A DNA stretch of 64,000 bases from Cryptomeria japonica (taxonomy: Eukaryota; Streptophyta; Pinopsida; Cupressales; Cupressaceae), in the NCBI RefSeq assembly GCF_030272615.1, contig NC_081412.1, positions 667,805,852 to 667,869,851 on the forward strand. Reading direction: 5' to 3'. Numbering within the stretch: the first letter of the stretch is position 1; every line of letters starts with the position of its first letter. The position numbers and the translations under genes were made by a program. Below the pieces are notes generated by a model that did not search any database, was not told where the DNA came from, and saw nothing but the letters and a program-made list of their open reading frames with translations. Below, one piece after another: positions 48,050 to 58,414 of the stretch.

Positions 48050-49243
48050 TGTAGCGTCCTAAAATTGCGACACTTGCAATTTCGACTGCATTTGGGTCTT
48101 CACGATGGCGACGCAACACTGAACCTGAATGGAGACCCCAAAACTTGTTCATGACATCAAAAACTGCATTTTCCAGCACCCTGGCCTAATCCTCCTTGGA
48201 CCCCGCTATCCCTGGAGGTGGGACCATGGCGCCCAACGCCCTGGTCCCTGGCCCTATTTTGGGCCCGGTCTCTTTTGGGGCTTCGGGTCTTTATGTTTGC
48301 AATTTGGAAAATAACCTTCCTAGGTCGGCCTAAGGTCGGAAAAATCAGTCTATCAACCCTAATAGACAAGTATATAAACTACATTTCCTCTCCCATTTTG
48401 AGGAGGAAGGACATATGTGTAGAAGACGCCGAAACGACATTCAAGCATTCAAGCATTCTTTCAAGCAAATTGATCATTCTAAGTCTCCATTCAAGGCTAA
48501 GTGTTGCATTCAAGACAAGGATTCAACCATTGAAGAGGAGATCACACACCAACATACAACATACAACATACAACAACATTTACACCTTCGCATGTAAGAA
48601 TACAAACATTCTTACAACAAGGTACTAGTACTTGTTTTGCATTACAGTCATTTACATTTACAGCATTCTCATTTCTTGGTTAATTCCAAAACCAGGGTTT
48701 GACCTAAGGGAAAACCCCTAATCCCTAACCCCCCAATCATCTTCGCTTTTCTGTGTGTAGGTTGCAGGTATGTGGCTGTAATTGAAGATTTGGAATCCTT
48801 GTGCAGAGATGAACAGATCCCCCTTCATTTCGCGGATTTTTCGGAGGACCGTGTGCACGCTGGGCGCCATCGTCCCGTCAACTTTCGCTCAAATTTGCAG
48901 AACAACACCGTCTCAACATTTCACTGCTAATTCCAGGTCCGCAGCTTCATCCTATATCCCTATCTCAGTTTATAAGTGAATCTTTCTCACTTTTCATGCA
49001 TTCCTAGCTTAATCATTCTATCTACATTCTTTACAAAAGAGGGTAGCCTTGCTGTCTTAACCCTTGAAACTCATTTAGAATCCAATCTTGCATTGTGTGG
49101 GATTGGATCTTGTGGGTTTCAACCCCTCTTTTGAATGTAAAGTCTCTCCTAAGTGAAAACCGTCAACCCTAGTGACCTCCTTCCCCTCTCCTCGGAGTGG
49201 TGGGGGGAACACTTAGGGTTCGCTCGCGATTTTCCGCTTTACA
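48050..49243 (+). repeat. Element B left LTR
   Basis: It starts TGTAGCGTCCTAAAATT and ends CCGCTTTACA. It carries a dyad unit at 48221-48247, a TATA box at 48371 and a GGACCGTGTGCAC motif at 48846. Confidence 0.92.
48371..48378 (+). promoter_or_regulatory. Element B LTR TATA box
   Basis: TATATAAA, conserved in the right LTR at 54897-54904. Confidence 0.6.
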
Positions 49244-49245
49244 TT

Positions 49246-49261
49246 TTGGTGAACCCAACGT
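49246..49261 (+). promoter_or_regulatory. Element B primer-binding site
   Basis: TTGGTGAACCCAACGT two bases after the LTR end, identical to Element A. Confidence 0.75.
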
Positions 49262-49589
49262 GAACATCCTTTCTAATTATTCATGGTTAGATCTGAAAAA
49301 TTGGCTTCCTTGATTACATTTCCATGTTTGATCTTTTGCAAATTTTAGAGGTTAATTGCATAAAAACCCTAAATTTTCTTTTTAGTAATTAAGCTTGTGA
49401 AATGTTTAATTGTTAATGCTTGTTTTAGATCTACCCTTCTATTACAAATTGTCAATTCATATCTGTGCTTTAATTTTGAAAATTAAGTGGTTAAGTGTCA
49501 AAACCCTAATTTTTAAAACTCTCTTGATTCAACCTTTGACCAACAATTTCACTGATCAAAACATTTCCAAATCAGCTGTAACTTTGGAT

Positions 49590-50375
49590 TCCGCAATAAA
49601 ATCATAATATCTTTCATCCCTGAAAATTTGGAAAAAAGTTGCGAGGACCGTGTGCACTCCGAGCGCCATCGTCCCTGACATTTTTTTCAAAATTTCGGGA
49701 GTTAGATCTTACTGTATTTTTCTGCTAAAATCCAAAATTTTGGCTGATTTTATCAATTCTAACACTTTCAAAATTAAAGTCAAAGTTGGTCTAGGGATTG
49801 CTTGGATTAAAGCTTCTAATCATTCAAAAATTATTGAAATTGAAATTTTGTGTCAAAATTGTGTTCTTACTGTCCTAAATCTGAAAAGTGTGTTGGCGTT
49901 CATTCAAAATTTCAGTGCTTTATTCAAATTCTTGCAATTTGGGACTTTTGAAATTAAGTGTTTAATTACACCAACTTTGATTTCCGCTTTCAAAATCAAA
50001 TTTTGCGTGCAATTGAGTCAACTTTTAAATTTCAAAACTTGCATTGCTCTTAGTATTCCCTCTAAAATCATAAAATTCAAAATTTCAGTTTCCATCTCTT
50101 TTTCAAAATTCAAATTTTGCATTTTCCAACAATCTGGGTAGGGTTCAATTTTGAGATTGCAACTTTAATTTGGCCTATCTAGAGATCGTAAAATCACTCA
50201 ATTTTTTTAGATTAGCTTTAAAATCATCATAACTTTCATCCCTGAAAATTTCAAAAAAAAGTTGCGAGGACCGTGTGCACCCCGAGCGCCACGGTCCCTG
50301 ACATTTTTTCCGAAATTTCGGGAGATTGTCGTGATTGCATTGAATAGCTTAAATCTAGAAGATTGGCTGATTTTA
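49590..50375 (+). repeat. Duplicated leader module with GGACCGTGTGCAC dyad
   Basis: Two copies (about 49596-49745 and 50215-50375) share TTTCATCCCTGAAAATTT, then GTTGCGAGGACCGTGTGCAC, a GAGCGCCA core, a T-run and AATTTCGGGAG. In the second copy GGACCGTG (50268-50275) pairs perfectly with CACGGTCC (50290-50297) and CCGAAATTTCGGG is a second palindrome (50310-50322). GTGCAC is itself palindromic. This leader of about 1.2 kb has no long frame. Confidence 0.75.
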
Positions 50376-50425
50376 TTGAAATTTGCTACCTCTAAAATTC
50401 AAAATCTTCTCTCCCTCTCTAGTGC

Positions 50426-51600
50426 ATGAGTTTTACAACAATAAGCCCTACTTACACTATTCCCGTTAGACGAAGCCTTAGAATTAAGTCTTTCCAAGGT
50501 TTAATTACTGAGGAGATGGAACCTAATTTGCATGGCCTCTTTAACGAGGACACGGGTAATTCCTCTTTTCCTCTTAATGATGAAGAAGCTCTCCATGAGG
50601 TTTCTGTAGAACAACTTTCGAAATTGGATAACCAATTTGATGATTTTCGACAATGGATGTCTCAAGAATACCCCGATAGTCAAGCTCTTCCTTTAATTGA
50701 GGGTCTAAAACATATGCTTCAAAGTGATAAGAATGGAATTGATATTTTGCATGGTATTGCACACATTGTGGATTCGAATGTGATGCCTATGAAGAGTTGT
50801 GCTGAAACTTTAAATTATACACAACCTCCTACTCAAGTCAATCATTCTATTCCTTTGACAACTTCTATTGCTAGCATACCTACCTTTACATCAAACATAA
50901 TGACAACTTCTATACAGGACATTCCTCCTATGATCACCAGTCATGGGGGCAATCCTTCCTCTTCAATTAACCCTCTGCCTGCATTCAATCTGACTTCTTC
51001 ATTCATTCCTTCAATGAGTGTTCCTATTACATCTCCACAAATGAACATGACACAAGGGGGCAATTCATTCAACCATTCCATTCCTCCTTGTAGTGTTCCT
51101 CCTTTCCAATCCTCTCCTATGACTAATTATCATAGTGTCCCGCCACCTTACTCTCTACCTTCTTTCAATAGCATAACACCTCCATCTCAATCTAACACAT
51201 CTAATATGAACTCTTCGACTGAAGCGACCATTAATAATCTTGCACAAACTGTCTCTTCTTTACAGCAACAAATTGCCTCTATGAATCAATCTAAGTTTAG
51301 TGTGCCCACATTTGATGTTGCGAGCCCACTTTCTCTTGACATTGTTTGAGCTATCCCTCCTAAACATGTTGAAATCCTGCATTTGGAGCTTTATAATGGT
51401 AAAGGTGATCCTCTAACACATGTTAAGACTTTTCAAACAATATGTACCGATTTTGCTTATGACCAAAGGTTGCTTGCAAAACTGTTTACTAGAACATTAA
51501 GAGATAAAGCCCTACAATGGTATGCTCGTTGCCTTCTTATTCTATTACCTCTTTTAAACAACTTGCAAATGCTTTTATCCAACAATTTCAAAACAATATA
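50426..51600 (+). CDS. Element B gag, N-terminal part (one stop, one frame change)
   Basis: The 307-codon frame begins MSFTTISPTYTIPVRRSLRI, then a Pro/Ser/Thr/Asn-rich spacer with several TQGGN-like or HGGN words, then EATINNLAQTVSSLQQQIAS, a short coiled coil. A TGA at 51347 interrupts, after which the frame continues IPPKHVEILHLELYNGKGDP and ends RDKALQWY, the gypsy capsid domain (family known as Retrotrans_gag). Near 51520 the capsid changes frame into the next entry, as if one base were lost. The copy cannot make intact Gag without readthrough and frameshifting. Confidence 0.78.
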
Positions 51601-53832
51601 AGTCCTAAAGTTACTTTGATTGATTTAATGCATTGTAAACAAGGTGTTAAAGAAAAAGTGACTGATTTCATTGGTAGATATAAGCATTTGTATGCTCAAA
51701 TTTCTTTTCCAGTGCCTGACAATGATATTCAAAGAATCTTTATTTCTAATTTACAAAAAGATATTCGAGACAAACTTCTATTTTCTGAGTTTACTTCTTT
51801 CCAACAGTTGTGTGCAACTCTTCACAATTATCAACTGACTGTGAGTCAAATGGAACAATCACATCCTATGGCTCCGAGTGATAAGGGTGATAGTAGTCAA
51901 CAACCATTTGGGAAGTTTAAACTGAACAGAGAGTCCGTTAAGTTCAATGAAAACATCATCAACAACAATGTGAATGCAACATCAGGTGTGCCTCCTATTT
52001 CTAAGTTTTTCAAGAAAGAAAGAAAGTTTACTCCTTTGAATGAATCATTGCATAGTATTATGAATAAGTTATTGGAACAAAATGTGCTTACTCTTCCTCC
52101 TATAAGGAAAATCGATCCTACAAAGATTAATTCACCCTATTTTGATAACAAATCTTTTTGTCAATTTCATCGTCAACCTGGGCATGATACTGAAAAATGT
52201 TTTGCTTTAAAGGGTAAAATTCAAGATTTGATTGCTAATAATACTATCTCTGTTTCTGGAGTGAATGATAAAGGCAATACATCTGTAGCTCCTCCTAACC
52301 AAAATCTTCAAATTTTTACTGATCCATTACCTTCTCATACCTCTAATGCGATTGAGGCTAATGATTCCTCTTTCTCATCTGATGGTCTTGTGTCTATGAC
52401 TCCGAATGTGATTAACTTTGTAGAGCAGCAAGAAAACCCTAAAGAACCTTCCATCACATTTGATTCTAGTGAAACTATCAGGGCACCTGATGGTCCTTTA
52501 TATATAGTTGCAAAAGTCAAGAATACACCTTGCCGTGGAGTGCTTATTGATCCTTCGTGCATGGTTAATGTTATTATTGAAGAATTCCTTTTTACTTTGC
52601 AATTGAATCAAGTGATCTATGACAAAACAAATGTGGTTGTGAAATTATTCGATGCATTTTCTTCTCCTGCAATTGGTTCTATTACATTACCTATTGAGGT
52701 CCATAACAAATCCCTTGATGTGAACTTTGCTATTATTCCTTCATCCGAACAATTTTGTGTGAAGCTTGGCTATCCTTGGCTATCTTCCATGAAAGCTATT
52801 GCTTCTCCTATTCACAAGTGTTTGAAATTTCCCCATAATGGTGAAGTTGTTACTGTCAATCATAGTCTCTTTAAAACAGCTGAAAGAACTTCTAGCATTC
52901 CTATTGATTATTTTTGGCCTAAACAATTCCAATCTCTTCCACCGCGAAGTGATCATCTTTTCAAATCTTATCTAAAGTGGAAAACAGATATGATCCTATC
53001 TTTAAGTGAACCTAGAACACCCAAACTTGATATTCCTATCGTTCTTGAGAAGGAAGTTATTCCTTTGAAAGATAAAACTAATGTCTTTCCTCAAGAAGAT
53101 TCTCAACCCATTCCTATGGATGTGACTATGTCTATGTCTAATAAACTTTCTAAAAGTAGGCCTATACCTCCTCATCATGATGGACTTGGTCTCCTTCCTA
53201 AACCAAATATTCCTCCTTTATACAGAGTAGTTCCTCCTCCTTCCTTTTATAGAGAGAAGAGACCTTCCTCTTCTCCTATTATCCAGCCTAAGAGACCACA
53301 ACCTAAACACCCAAGTGATAAGGATGAGAACATTCCTCCTCCTCAATCTTCTCCACTTCCTACTAAGACTAGACGAAATCATTTTGTGCGTGAACGCCGA
53401 CGAAAGCGTCGTCTTAGAGCTCAAGCAGCTGCTTCTCAAACTTTGCAATCCCCAAAAACACCTTCAACAAGCATTATTCCATTTTCTCCAAAATCTCCTA
53501 AACATAAGATGCATGATGGTCTTGATCCTGTGCGAGTTAAAGATCCTATTTTTATAAATCTTGATGATGATATAGATGAAAATGTTACTTCTCTTGCTTC
53601 TGATAGTGAATATGAATATGTTGATGTTGATAACCATTTATCTAACGAATTTTCTAAAGCACTTATCCTAGCTCCTAGACAAGAACAACGTGGCTTGGAA
53701 CATAAACATAGCCCTTGTTTGGATCTTGTGATAGCTCCATCTGCTGTGTTGAATGTTCCTCCTCTAGCATGTTCCCTGCCTTCCCGAAACATTGATCAGC
53801 AAGATCGGGGGGTAGATGACGTGCTAGACTAG
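51517..53832 (+). CDS. Element B Gag C-terminus, protease-like domain and basic tail (771-codon frame)
   Basis: Residues 1-110 finish the capsid (SYSITSFKQLANAFIQQF, KEKVTDFIGRYKHLYAQISF). Around residue 215 CQFHRQPGHDTEKCFALK is a knuckle-like motif. Residues ~325-450 look like a gypsy aspartic protease (LYIVAKVKNTPCRGVLIDPS to FCVKLGYPWLSSMKAIASPI), but the active site reads DPSC instead of DSGA/DGGA. The final ~320 residues are Pro-rich and then strongly basic (RRNHFVRERRRKRRLRAQ, about residues 626-643), ending acidic. RT never follows. The tail may be a nuclear-entry or RNA-binding region; this is inference. Confidence 0.8.
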   Translation: MVCSLPSYSITSFKQLANAFIQQFQNNISPKVTLIDLMHCKQGVKEKVTDFIGRYKHLYAQISFPVPDNDIQRIFISNLQKDIRDKLLFSEFTSFQQLCATLHNYQLTVSQMEQSHPMAPSDKGDSSQQPFGKFKLNRESVKFNENIINNNVNATSGVPPISKFFKKERKFTPLNESLHSIMNKLLEQNVLTLPPIRKIDPTKINSPYFDNKSFCQFHRQPGHDTEKCFALKGKIQDLIANNTISVSGVNDKGNTSVAPPNQNLQIFTDPLPSHTSNAIEANDSSFSSDGLVSMTPNVINFVEQQENPKEPSITFDSSETIRAPDGPLYIVAKVKNTPCRGVLIDPSCMVNVIIEEFLFTLQLNQVIYDKTNVVVKLFDAFSSPAIGSITLPIEVHNKSLDVNFAIIPSSEQFCVKLGYPWLSSMKAIASPIHKCLKFPHNGEVVTVNHSLFKTAERTSSIPIDYFWPKQFQSLPPRSDHLFKSYLKWKTDMILSLSEPRTPKLDIPIVLEKEVIPLKDKTNVFPQEDSQPIPMDVTMSMSNKLSKSRPIPPHHDGLGLLPKPNIPPLYRVVPPPSFYREKRPSSSPIIQPKRPQPKHPSDKDENIPPPQSSPLPTKTRRNHFVRERRRKRRLRAQAAASQTLQSPKTPSTSIIPFSPKSPKHKMHDGLDPVRVKDPIFINLDDDIDENVTSLASDSEYEYVDVDNHLSNEFSKALILAPRQEQRGLEHKHSPCLDLVIAPSAVLNVPPLACSLPSRNIDQQDRGVDDVLD

Positions 53833-54558
53833 TTCATTAGCATAGCAGACTCTCTCCTCCTCTCTTTTGTTACTTCTTCTATGTGTTATTCTCATTCTTC
53901 TATTCATTGTCCTTAGTGTTGTCTACTTGAGGATGATGCAAAGCATTGAGATCTCTTTTGGTCTCTCTCATGTTGACTCAAAAGACACATGTGTTCCCTT
54001 CTTCTAGGTGACCTTCCTTGATTGGGGAATGAAGAACAATTATGCATACATACATATGATATACATGAATTATCATACAACATACTGACCCCAAGGAAAG
54101 TGAAGTCACCTTGTGCTTTGTGTTTTGTGTCTATTATCCTTGGGTTTTTCTCACACTTGGGGGCTAAATCTTTGTGATAACGTGCTCCTTTCCCTTCTCA
54201 TTTCTTATTTGTATCACTACCTTAAATCAATCACCCCCGTTGAGGTGTGTGCGATCGCTTTAACGTAGGGGGGCATACACCCCGTCTATCTCTTCAAGAT
54301 ACTTGAAAATTTCTTGGCGAACTTAGCTTTGCCTTGAAAATTTTTGGTATTTCTCTTGCATGACTCATAGTGAGGGAACCTTACTACTGATAGTCATGGT
54401 TCTCCCTCGTGATCTTCCCTTTTACTTTGTCAATCGAAGTCGTAAGATCCTTAGTCCACTGGGGGCTTGGTGTATCTTGCCTCCTTGACATGGTGAAAGT
54501 CTTTCAATGTTGTTTCCTTGTACTTTACCGAAAGTATGAGCGTATGCTTATACTCCCG
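53833..54558 (+). other. Element B non-coding 3' internal region
   Basis: No frame. It is CT-rich with 'cacttggggg' words like the longer Element A counterpart, and runs into the PPT. Confidence 0.6.
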
Positions 54559-54575
54559 CTAAAGTGGGGGCTAAA
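54559..54575 (+). promoter_or_regulatory. Element B polypurine tract
   Basis: CTAAAGTGGGGGCTAAA adjoins the right LTR. Confidence 0.82.
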
Positions 54576-55769
54576 TGTAGCGTCCTAAAATTTCGACACT
54601 TGCAATTTCGACTGCATTTGGGTCTTCACGATGGTGACGCAACACTGAACCTGAATGGAGACCCCAAAACTTGTTCATGACATCAAAAACTGCATTTTCC
54701 AGCACCCTGGCCTAATCCTCCTTGCACCCTACTGTCCCTGGAGGTGGGACCATGGCGCACAGCACCTTGGTCCCTAGCCCTATTTTGGGCCCGGTCTCTT
54801 TTGGGGCTTCGGGTCTTTATGTTTGCAATTTGGAAAATAACCTTCCTAGGTCGGCCTAAGGTCAGAAAAATCAGTCTATCAACCCTAATTGACAAGTATA
54901 TAAACTACATTTCCTCTCCCATTTTGAGGAGGAAGGACATAGGTGTACAAGACGCCGAAACGGCATTCAAGCATTCAAGCATTCTTTCAAGCAAATTGAT
55001 CATTCTAAGTCTCCATTCAAGGCTAAGTGTTGCATTCAAGACAAGGATTCAACCATTGAAGAGGAGATCACACACCAACATACAACATACAACATACAAC
55101 AACATTTACACCTTCGCATGTAAGAATACAAACATTCTTACAACAAGGTACTAGTACTTGTTTTGCATTACAGTCATTTACATTTATAGCATTCTCATTT
55201 CTTGGTTAATTCCAAAACTGGGGTTTGACCTAAGGGCAAACCCCTAATCCCTAACCCCCCAATCGTCTTCGTTTTTCTGTGTGTAGGTTGCAGGTATGCG
55301 GCTGTAATTGAAGATCTGGAATCCTTGTGTAGAGACGAATAGATCCCCCTTCGTTTTGTGGATTTTTCGGAGGACCGTGTGCACGCTGGGCGCCATCGTC
55401 CCGTCAACTTTCGCTCAAATTTGCAGAACAGCGCCGTCTCGACATTTCACTGCTAATTCCAGGTCCGCAACTTCATCCTATATCCCTATCTCAGTTTATA
55501 AGTGAATCTTTCTCACTTTTCATGCATTCCTAGCTTAATCATTCTATCTACATTCTTTACAAAAGAGGGTAGCCTTGCTGTCTTAACCCTTGAAACTCAT
55601 TTAGAATCCAATCTTGCATTGTGTGGGATTGGATCTTGTGGGTTTCAACCCCTCTTTTGAATGTAAAGTCTCTCCTAAGTGAAAACCGTCAACCCTAGTG
55701 ACCTCCTTCCCCTCTCCTCGGAGTGGTGGGGGGAACACTTAGGGTTCGCTCATGATTTTCCGCTTTACA
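54576..55769 (+). repeat. Element B right LTR
   Basis: Same length as the left LTR (1194 bp). Differences are mainly C/T and A/G and include loss of CpG (for example CGCTCGCGAT against CGCTCATGAT at the 3' end). Confidence 0.92.
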
Positions 55770-56262
55770 GATATATCTTTGAGATCTAATTCAAACTTCA
55801 TCCATGCATCATGTAATGTTACAAGATGCCTTAAAAACTATATATGTCACACCTGTAGTGACACCTAAGAATATGGCTTCTTTGATTGACTCTATGATGA
55901 CACCTAAAGCTCAAATTGTATTAACACAAGATGAATTACCCTCTCATGAGGTTCAACACCAATATGATCCTCTTATGATTGTTTTCCTTATTAATGGTAA
56001 TTCTATAAGATGAACCCTTGTTGACAATAGTTTTGTCCTTAATGTTTGTAGTGTTATTTTAGCACATAATATTAAGGTGGACACATCTCTTATTAAACCA
56101 AATTATCTTACTATTTGTGGCTTTGATAATGTTGCCAGGTCTTTGTTAGGCATTATAACCTTACCTGTTAAGGTAGGACCTGTTATTTTACCCACACCTA
56201 TACATGTCATGCCCAATAATTTGACCTACAATCTTTTGTTAAGACGACCATGAATTCATAGT
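55770..56262 (+). pseudogene. Element F protease region (broken)
   Basis: Continues from 48049 in frame as DLIQTSSMHHVMLQDALKTI and DPLMIVFLINGNSIR. It then has LVDNSFVLNVCSV, where the expected DGG/DSG active site reads DNS. It ends LTYNLLLRRP, and a TGA replaces the usual Trp codon. Another stop lies at 56011. Ty3/gypsy Tat-type protease. Confidence 0.75.
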
Positions 56263-57096
56263 ATGCAAGCTATTGCTTCTACCTTACATAGGCAAGTTAA
56301 ATTCATTTACAACAATAAGATGTATACTTTGTTTTCTAATACTAATTTACAAGATTGGTTGCAAACATCATCTTCTAAGTCTTCTTCAACTACTTCTAAT
56401 TCTTCTTTAAATAGTCCTACTTCCTTAAGTACTCCTAGTGATTCCAATACTCTATATTATTCTTCCACTCAAATCGAATCACTATCTTCTCCCAAAGAGA
56501 CTTCTTCTCTTCAAGAAGAACTCTTAGGTGATGATTGGGGGTCTTTAGAATTTACACCTACCTTTGTAGGAGAATATAAGGTCCCTCCAAGAGAACTTAA
56601 GATTGAAAAGGAGAAAGGCATGGATGAACGTAAAAAGCAACTCACATTGTCTAAGCAATTAAGTAACAACTTCATAGCCGCTTCAAAATCTACACCCCTA
56701 TCTACTTCTTATACTTCTACCGATTATGACATTCAGAGATATGAGACCCCACCTTCCCTCATAGAAATGTCCACTCTTTATGGTCCTGGTTTCCACATCT
56801 TAGCTAAGAGTGGATATAATGGCAATGGTTGTGATTCTCAAGAACAAGGGATAAAAGTTCCTTTAGAGAATAATGCTCATGAAACATATTTTGAACTTGG
56901 ATATAATCCCTTTAAACCCACCAAAGCTTCTAAGGGACCATCCCTTAATGTCAAAGTAATTTTCTCTTCTTCCAACTCACTTTCATTAAAACATCCTGAA
57001 TACATCAAGTATGAATCCCATTCACCTTCCTTGGATATCTTCTCTAAGGATGATTCCTTGGCTGAGTTTTTAGGAGCATATGATAGCCTTCTTTAA
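56263..57096 (+). pseudogene. Element F protease end and G-patch linker
   Basis: The frame starts MQAIASTLHRQVKF, the end of the protease domain. A Ser/Thr-rich linker follows, then FHILAKSGYNGNGCDSQEQG near residues 172-195, a G-patch in which the central GLG is lost. GYNPFKPTKASKG comes next. In intact relatives the G-patch sits between protease and RT, as here. Confidence 0.7.
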
Positions 57097-58168
57097 TATT
57101 ACCATGATCGTGGATTTTTTTATTGTTTGAATGCTGAAGCATACTTTAGGATAGATTTTGAATTAACTAAAGATAACGATGAGATGACACATGAATTCCA
57201 TCAACCAATGGATATTTCACAACAAAGCAACCTTATTGTGAGTGATACCGTTGATGTCAAGATGGATCCTTGTAATGAGGAGAAAATTATAAATATTGGG
57301 AAATGTCTAACTCATTAGGAACAAAGAGAATACTCTGAATTACTACATGGTTTTCCTGAGATATTTGCTTGGATATATTCTGACATGCTTGACATTGATC
57401 CTAAAATTGTTACTCATCGCATTTTCCTAATTCCATATGCTAAACTTGTGAAGCAAAAAATTAGGAAGATGAATCCCAAGATAGCTTTACTTGTTAAAGT
57501 TGAGATCATAAAAGCTCTTAGATGTTGGATTCATTCACTCTAAATTGATTATTCCCCTTGGATTTTGAATATTGTTGTCATTGCTAAGGGTGATAACAAA
57601 CTTTGGATGTGCACCGACTTTCAAGATCTCAATAAAGCTTCCTTGTAACATTGATATAATAATAGATTCTACTGCTGGTCATGCTTTGTTATCCTTTATG
57701 AATGGTTTCTTAGGATACATTCAAATCTTTATCAATCCTCAAGATCAATTCAAAACTACTTTTACTGCACCTTGGGGTATGTTTTGTTGGGTTATGATGC
57801 CTTTTGGGTTGAAAAACACTGGCACTACCTATAAATGTGCTATGACCCTTATCTTTCATGATTCCATAAAATCTTAAAGTATTACATAGATGACATCTTA
57901 GCTAAGTCTATATCTCATCAAGACCATGTTAAGATCCGTCACCAAATCTTCATAAGAATTCATAAATACAACATGCGCTTGAATCCCCAAAAATATGGTT
58001 TTGGCGTGGATAGTGGAAAAATATTAGGGTTCATAGTCTTACATCATGGTATTGAGGTGGATACGAATAAAATAGATTCCATAGCTAGCATGCCACCTCC
58101 TTGAAACATCTCTCAATTATGAAGTTTACAAGGAAAGATCCAAGCTATTCGTAGGTTTGTTTCACAAT
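57097..58168 (+). pseudogene. Element F reverse transcriptase (broken, truncated)
   Basis: YSELLHGFPEIFAWIYSDML (57330-57390) and LWMCTDFQDLNKAS (about 57600) open the domain, with stops at 57316 and 57541. After a frame change TTFTAPWGMFCWVMMPFGLK (about 57757-57815) continues the palm. The active site YYIDDILAKS is at about 57880 in a third frame, then NPQKYGFGVDSGKILGFIVL. The sequence stops at about 58168 at a copia LTR remnant; RNase H and integrase are missing. Confidence 0.85.
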
Positions 58169-58169
58169 G

Positions 58170-58414
58170 TTAGGAATTGCATGCAGAAAATATCAATTAT
58201 ATGTAGATAAATATTAAACACATGAATAAAAAACACAAATAATAATAGAGAGGATAAAATTTTAATGTGGTTCACCCAAATTCAGGCTACATCCACCAAA
58301 CAGAGAGTCCAATATTATTATCCAGTAAATTGAACTGATTACAACCAACAATCCCTTGCAACTCAATACCGCTACAAAATGCTACAAAATTATCTACAGA
58401 AAACCCTAACCCTT
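58170..58414 (-). mobile_element. Ty1/copia LTR remnant
   Basis: It resembles the 3' end of the LTR at 60763 in layout: TGCATGCAGAAAATAT, then an A-rich stretch, a GTGGTTCACCC-like segment and ACTGATTACAACCAAC. It is cut on the right by the LTR at 58415. Ends are approximate. Confidence 0.5.

Larger units (their letters stand above)
48050..55769 (+). mobile_element. Element B: non-autonomous Gag-protease LTR retrotransposon
   Basis: Two LTRs of 1194 bp each, TSD GATAT, PBS, a long leader with duplicated dyad modules, gag, a 771-codon gag-protease frame with a basic C-terminal extension, a non-coding tail and a PPT. RT, RNase H and integrase are absent. About three dozen LTR differences (roughly 3 percent by eye, mostly transitions) point to a fairly recent insertion. 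It must use enzymes of another gypsy element. It lies inside Element F. Confidence 0.9.

Noticed and set aside
48218..48628. 136-codon frame present at both 48218 and 54744
   Set aside because: It is in the LTRs of Element B, so duplication reflects the LTR pair and not a gene family.
49650..50141. 163-codon frame in the Element B leader
   Set aside because: Begins inside the duplicated dyad module, has no homologous frame in Element A, and its composition follows the AT-rich leader.
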